Origin: Nitrospirota bacterium
GTDB lineage: Bacteria > Nitrospirota > Thermodesulfovibrionia > SZUA-242
Length of the DNA: 35,858 nt
Direction of reading: 5' to 3'
Assembly: GCA_003235715.1 (NCBI GenBank)
Contig: QJVM01000118.1
Coordinates: 1 to 35,858 of the forward strand
The notes under the pieces are model-generated. The model was given only the letters and a program-made list of their open reading frames with translations, searched no databases and was not told the DNA's origin. The translations under genes were made by a program, and so were the position numbers. Each line of letters begins with the position of its first letter. Within the stretch, counting starts at the first letter, position 1. Below, piece by piece: positions 32,816-35,858 of the stretch.

Positions 32816-33586
32816 TCAGGGCGGGTCCTCGCCGAAGAGCCGGACCATGTCCTCGTACTTCACCCCCTGCCCTCCGAACAGGTCCAGGGCACTCCCCACC
32901 GTAAAGTCGAGCCGGTTCTCCGAGAGGCGTCCGATCCGTTCGATATCTTCCATGGAGGCAATGCCGCCGGCATACGTGGTCGGCCGGGGCGAATGCCGGC
33001 CCAGCAGCATGACCAGCTCGCTTTCGATCCCTGCGCATTTTCCTTCGACGTCCACCCCGTGAACCAGGAATTCCGAACAGCTGCGGCCCAGCCGTTCCAG
33101 GGTCTCCGCGGAAACCGCCACGTCCGTAAACTTCTGCCACCGGTCCGTCACGATGTAATAGGTCCCTTCCTTCTTCCGGCAGCTGAGATCCAGAACAAGG
33201 CGACCCTTTCCGACCGCACGGACCAGCCCGGCCAGGCGGGTTTCATCGACCCGTCCGTCCCGGAACACAAACGAGGTCACGATGACCTTCTCGGCTCCTG
33301 CATCGAGCCACGTTCCGGCGTTGCGGTCATCCAGACCCCCGCCGATCTGAAGCCCTCCCGGGTAGGCCGCAAGGGCCTCTCTGGCCGCCGCGTCATTGCC
33401 CGGGCCAAGCTTGATCACGTGGCCTCCCCTCAGGCCATCCTTTCGGTAGAGGGACGCGTAATAGGAAGAGGGGCGGGTAGAGGCGAAGTTGGTCTTCAGG
33501 TCTTCCGGCTCTCCGTCATTGAGCGAGCCTCCCACAATCTGTTTCACCGTACCGCTGTGGATGTCGATGCAGGGTCTGAATCTCAT
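32816..33586 (-). CDS. hisA: Eukaryotic-type HisA (ProFAR isomerase, TIGR02129-like)
   Basis: Isomerises ProFAR to PRFAR in histidine synthesis. The 256-residue product resembles yeast His6 rather than ordinary bacterial HisA. It begins FRPCIDIHSGTVKQIVGG with the first catalytic Asp. It then has PSSYYASLY, GHVIKLGPGNDAAAREAL, LQIGGGL, VIVTSFVF, LVLDLSCRKKEGTYYIVTD (second catalytic Asp), VHGVDVEGKCAGI, TYAGGI and FTVGSALDLFGG. Each aligns with His6 motifs I know. The ATG at 33586 is chosen because the conserved N-terminus begins there; the open frame extends further with no homology. It lies 32 bases after the aspartase/fumarase gene, so is probably co-transcribed. No other his gene is in the window. 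Confidence 0.9.
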   Translation of the reverse strand: MRFRPCIDIHSGTVKQIVGGSLNDGEPEDLKTNFASTRPSSYYASLYRKDGLRGGHVIKLGPGNDAAAREALAAYPGGLQIGGGLDDRNAGTWLDAGAEKVIVTSFVFRDGRVDETRLAGLVRAVGKGRLVLDLSCRKKEGTYYIVTDRWQKFTDVAVSAETLERLGRSCSEFLVHGVDVEGKCAGIESELVMLLGRHSPRPTTYAGGIASMEDIERIGRLSENRLDFTVGSALDLFGGQGVKYEDMVRLFGEDPP

Positions 33587-33618
33587 GGTTGAACCCGAAG
33601 CTCTTGGGCCCAGGGGTA

Positions 33619-34998
33619 TTAGACCATCCTCCCGGGATCCAGAAGCTGTCCCGCTTCGGCTTCGGAGAGCACGCCCTCCGAAATCGCCACCTCCCGGATG
33701 GTCCGGCCCGAGGCGTAGGCCTTCTTGGCAATCTCGGCGGCCCGCTGGTAGCCGATGATCGGGTTCAGGGCCGTGGCTGTGGCCAGGCTCTGGTCCACCC
33801 ATCGCCGGCAGGCGCTGCGGTCGGCCTTAATCCCCCGCAGACATTTCTCTTCAAAGACGCGGACCCCGTTTCCGAGGATCCCGATGGACGCGAGCAGGTT
33901 GTGGGCGATGACCGGCATCATGACATTCAATTCCAGCTGGCCGGCGGCCACGGCATGGCAGACCGCCGTGTCATTGCCTATCACCTGGAAGCAGACCATG
34001 TTCATCATCTCCGCCATCACCGGATTGACCTTCCCCGGCATGATGGACGACCCCGGCTGGACCGCCGGGAGCTGAATTTCGGCCAGCCCCGTCCTCGGGC
34101 CCGAGGCCAGCAGGCGGAGGTCGTTGGCCACGCGGGACACGGTAACGGCAAGCCCCCTCAGACCGGCCGAAAGCTCCAGCGCCCCCGTAACGTTCTGAAT
34201 CCCTTCAAACGTGTTGGACGTGGGCCGAAACCGTATCCCGGAAATCCTCGCCACCTCTCGCACCACTTCCGTCTTGTAGCGCGGAGGCGTGTTGATCCCT
34301 GTGCCGACGGCATTGCCGCCCAGCGGAAGTTCGAGCAGGCTCTTCATGGCCTGTTCGATGCGTTCCTGTTCGCGCTTGAAGGCTGAGGCGTATCCCGAGA
34401 ACTCCTGGCCCAGGCGCATGGGAACCGCATCCTGCAGATGGGTACGGCCTGATTTCACGCAGGGCATGAAGGCCTTCGCCTTGCGCTCAAGGGTTTTCCG
34501 GGCCGCTGACAGCGGGGGAAGGAGATCATGTTTGACCGTCTCCCAGGCCGCGATGTGAATGGCGCTGGGAATGGTGTCATTGGTGGACTGACCCAGGTTC
34601 ACGTGATCGTTCGGATGGCAGAAGGCGTAACGGCCCCTCCGGCCGCCGAGGATTTCATTGGCACGGTTCGCGATCACTTCGTTGGCGTTCATGTTCTGGG
34701 ACGTACCCGCCCCCGCCTGAAAGACATCGACGACGAACTGCTCGTCGTGAACCCCGGCCATCACTTCCTCGGAGGCTTTCTCGATGGCCCTGCCCCTCCG
34801 ACGATCCAGCAAGCCAAGCCTCTGGTTCACCCGGGCCGCGGCCAGCTTGATCAGGCCCTGCGCACGGATGAATCGACGCGGAAGACGGTGCCCGCTTACC
34901 CGAAAGTTCTCCACGGCCCTCTGGGTCTGGGCACCGTAAAGTGCCTTTACCGGAACGTTTACCGAACCCAGTGTATCCTTCTCGACCCTGTATTTCAT
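33619..34998 (-). CDS. Class II fumarase / aspartate ammonia-lyase family enzyme
   Basis: A 459-residue homotetrameric lyase that reversibly eliminates water from malate or ammonia from aspartate, giving fumarate. Signatures are GTSQNMNANEVIANRA near 98, HPNDHVNLGQSTND near 128-141, SGRTHLQDAVP with the catalytic His187, and the superfamily loop GSSIMPGKVNP at 316-326. The segment NMVCFQVIGNDTAV...AGQLELNVMMPVI and QSTND favour aspartase, whereas MPGKVNP and the C-terminal ALNPIIGY region are as in FumC. Aspartase is slightly preferred. Assignment needs assay or phylogeny. It heads a two-gene unit with hisA and is divergent from the sigma-54 activator gene. Confidence 0.82.
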   Translation of the reverse strand: MKYRVEKDTLGSVNVPVKALYGAQTQRAVENFRVSGHRLPRRFIRAQGLIKLAAARVNQRLGLLDRRRGRAIEKASEEVMAGVHDEQFVVDVFQAGAGTSQNMNANEVIANRANEILGGRRGRYAFCHPNDHVNLGQSTNDTIPSAIHIAAWETVKHDLLPPLSAARKTLERKAKAFMPCVKSGRTHLQDAVPMRLGQEFSGYASAFKREQERIEQAMKSLLELPLGGNAVGTGINTPPRYKTEVVREVARISGIRFRPTSNTFEGIQNVTGALELSAGLRGLAVTVSRVANDLRLLASGPRTGLAEIQLPAVQPGSSIMPGKVNPVMAEMMNMVCFQVIGNDTAVCHAVAAGQLELNVMMPVIAHNLLASIGILGNGVRVFEEKCLRGIKADRSACRRWVDQSLATATALNPIIGYQRAAEIAKKAYASGRTIREVAISEGVLSEAEAGQLLDPGRMV

Positions 34999-35045
34999 CG
35001 CCGTCCCATCTACCCTGGTGTTTCGCTTATCCCTCGATTTCTGTT

Positions 35046-35054
35046 TGGTATACT
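35046..35054 (+). promoter_or_regulatory. Extended -10 promoter for the sigma-54 activator gene
   Basis: TGGTATACT matches TGnTATAnT in five of six -10 positions, 109 bases before the ATG at 35164. The surrounding AT-rich stretch is shared with the divergent lyase gene, whose own promoter is not clear. Confidence 0.45.
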
Positions 35055-35163
35055 ATTAAATTCGATGCTGAAAAACCATACCGAAAAACCCTGTGCATTA
35101 CATCCCGCGGTTTCGGGAACGTCCGCTCCTGCGAAACCTCTCCCGCCTGCCCGGTGACGCCCG

Positions 35164-35858
35164 ATGAGACCTGAGGCTTTATCCAGACAGCCTTCGCGGA
35201 TGGAATCCGCAGAAGTCGTTGTCGGGATTTCCACGGACGGGGTCCCTGTGGTCGTATCGGCCTCCGAACGCCTGGCGGACTGGATCGGCCGGGGCGTGGA
35301 CGAGCTTCGGGGGGTGCGTCTCTCGGACCTGACCGGCGATGCCTTGCCGGGTCTTCTGCCTGCCGTCGAGGAGGCCTTGCGGGGAGGCAGTCCTTCCCCT
35401 CTGCAGCTGCGTTTCACCTCGTCCGAAGGCCGGGACTATCAGGCCCGCATTACGGTGGTTCGTCCGGAAAGATTGAATACCGCCGGGGTGAAGGACGTGG
35501 TGATCGTGCGGTTCGAGCGCGAAGCGCGAAGCCCGGAGGGAGACATCCTGCCCTTCGCCGCCTTTCACGGCATCATCGGACGGAGTGCCGGCATGCTTGC
35601 CCTGTTCCGGAAGATCCAGGCTCTCGGTCCGGCGGATGCATCCGTGATCATCACGGGCGAAACCGGCACGGGCAAGGAGCTGGTGGCCCGGGCCCTGCAC
35701 GCCGAGAGCCCTCGCCACCCGGGCCCCTTCGAGGCGGTGAACTGCACGGCCATCTCCGAGGAACTGATGGAATCCGAATTGTTCGGTCACTAACGCGGTT
35801 CGTTCACGGGCGCCTTCCGCACGCACAAAGGCCGGTTCGAACGGGCCCACAAGGGGAG
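35164..35858 (+). pseudogene. PAS-domain sigma-54-dependent activator, interrupted by an in-frame TAA (runs off window)
   Basis: The reading frame encodes a PAS-like sensor (about residues 15-120), then an AAA+ sigma-54 activator domain: IIGRSAGMLALFRKIQ, Walker A GETGTGKELVARALH and FEAVNCTAISEELMESELFGH. At 35791-35793 the next codon is TAA where the family almost always has Glu (LFGHE). The frame then continues perfectly as RGSFTGAFRTHKGRFERAHKG, including the GAFTGA-like sigma-54 contact loop (here GSFTGA), to the window edge. A single G-to-T change in GAA would explain it. It is either a recent nonsense mutation or a sequence error. Start ATG 35164 follows an in-frame stop; ATG 35200 is possible. 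Truncated at 209 residues, the product could not activate transcription. Confidence 0.85.

Noticed and set aside
35791-35793. In-frame stop as a recoded selenocysteine or pyrrolysine codon
   Set aside because: The codon is TAA. Sec uses TGA and pyrrolysine TAG, and the family residue is Glu rather than Cys.

Overview
The window is a GC-rich, densely packed bacterial chromosome segment with no phage, insertion sequence, CRISPR array or rRNA. Most genes are housekeeping or metabolic. Several features fit a free-living Gram-negative anaerobe or microaerophile of the Desulfobacterota (former Deltaproteobacteria) or Nitrospirota kind: a selenocysteine tRNA, a c-type-heme sensor kinase, a two-domain PutA, a J-domain protein with C-terminal helical repeats, and the cluster amidase, GerMN protein, murI, rph, rdgB. 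That placement is an inference, because no rRNA or ribosomal protein gene is present.

Layout. 1-4862 (minus): htpG, then galT and glgA, then the first 62 codons of a membrane protein cut by the window edge. 5024-6462 (plus): a nitroreductase and a cysteine synthase. 6474-7001 (minus): a flavodoxin-domain protein. 7116-10050 (plus): an orphan peptide-binding lipoprotein and a secreted protein of unknown function. 10108-11688 (minus): a MinD/FlhG-like ATPase whose C-terminal third is four copies of a 40-residue repeat. It faces, across a palindrome-rich divergent region, a J-domain protein (11975-12766, plus) that ends in three short helical repeats. 12935-14958 (plus): two overlapping genes that correspond to the two halves of the cyanobacterial bifunctional enzyme AgrE/ArgZ, an ornithine cyclodeaminase and an arginine dihydrolase. 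15143-20701 (minus): a divergent YchF GTPase, PutA, a 101-residue orphan, a 28-residue Cys/Lys-rich small protein and a glycine-rich RRM protein. 20758-21894 (plus): a SprT-DUF2786 fusion. 21909-24410 (minus): a heme-sensing hybrid histidine kinase with an attenuator-like terminator in its leader. 24840-24937 (minus): tRNA-Sec with its own promoter and terminator. 25048-32696 (plus): amidase, GerMN, murI, rph, rdgB, tilS, a tandem universal stress protein, HU and ribD. 32816-34998 (minus): an aspartase/fumarase-family enzyme followed by a eukaryotic-type HisA. 35164-end (plus): a PAS and sigma-54 activator gene interrupted by an in-frame TAA.

How genes work together. The most coherent pathway is arginine to ornithine (14152-14958), ornithine to proline (12935-14155) and proline to glutamate (PutA, 16486-19443). 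This is the AgrE-PutA route known from cyanobacteria, here with the AgrE halves as separate, translationally coupled genes in reversed order. A second theme is the peptidoglycan and nucleotide/RNA quality-control operon from 25048 onwards. Several promoters place the -10 element 5-8 bases before a start codon that has no Shine-Dalgarno sequence, which suggests leaderless mRNAs.

The best candidates for undescribed biology are the 40-residue repeat ATPase with its divergent J-domain partner, the split AgrE pair, the 28-residue small protein beside tandem hairpins, and the promoter-terminator unit upstream of the heme kinase. All calls come from reading the sequence; no database search was run.
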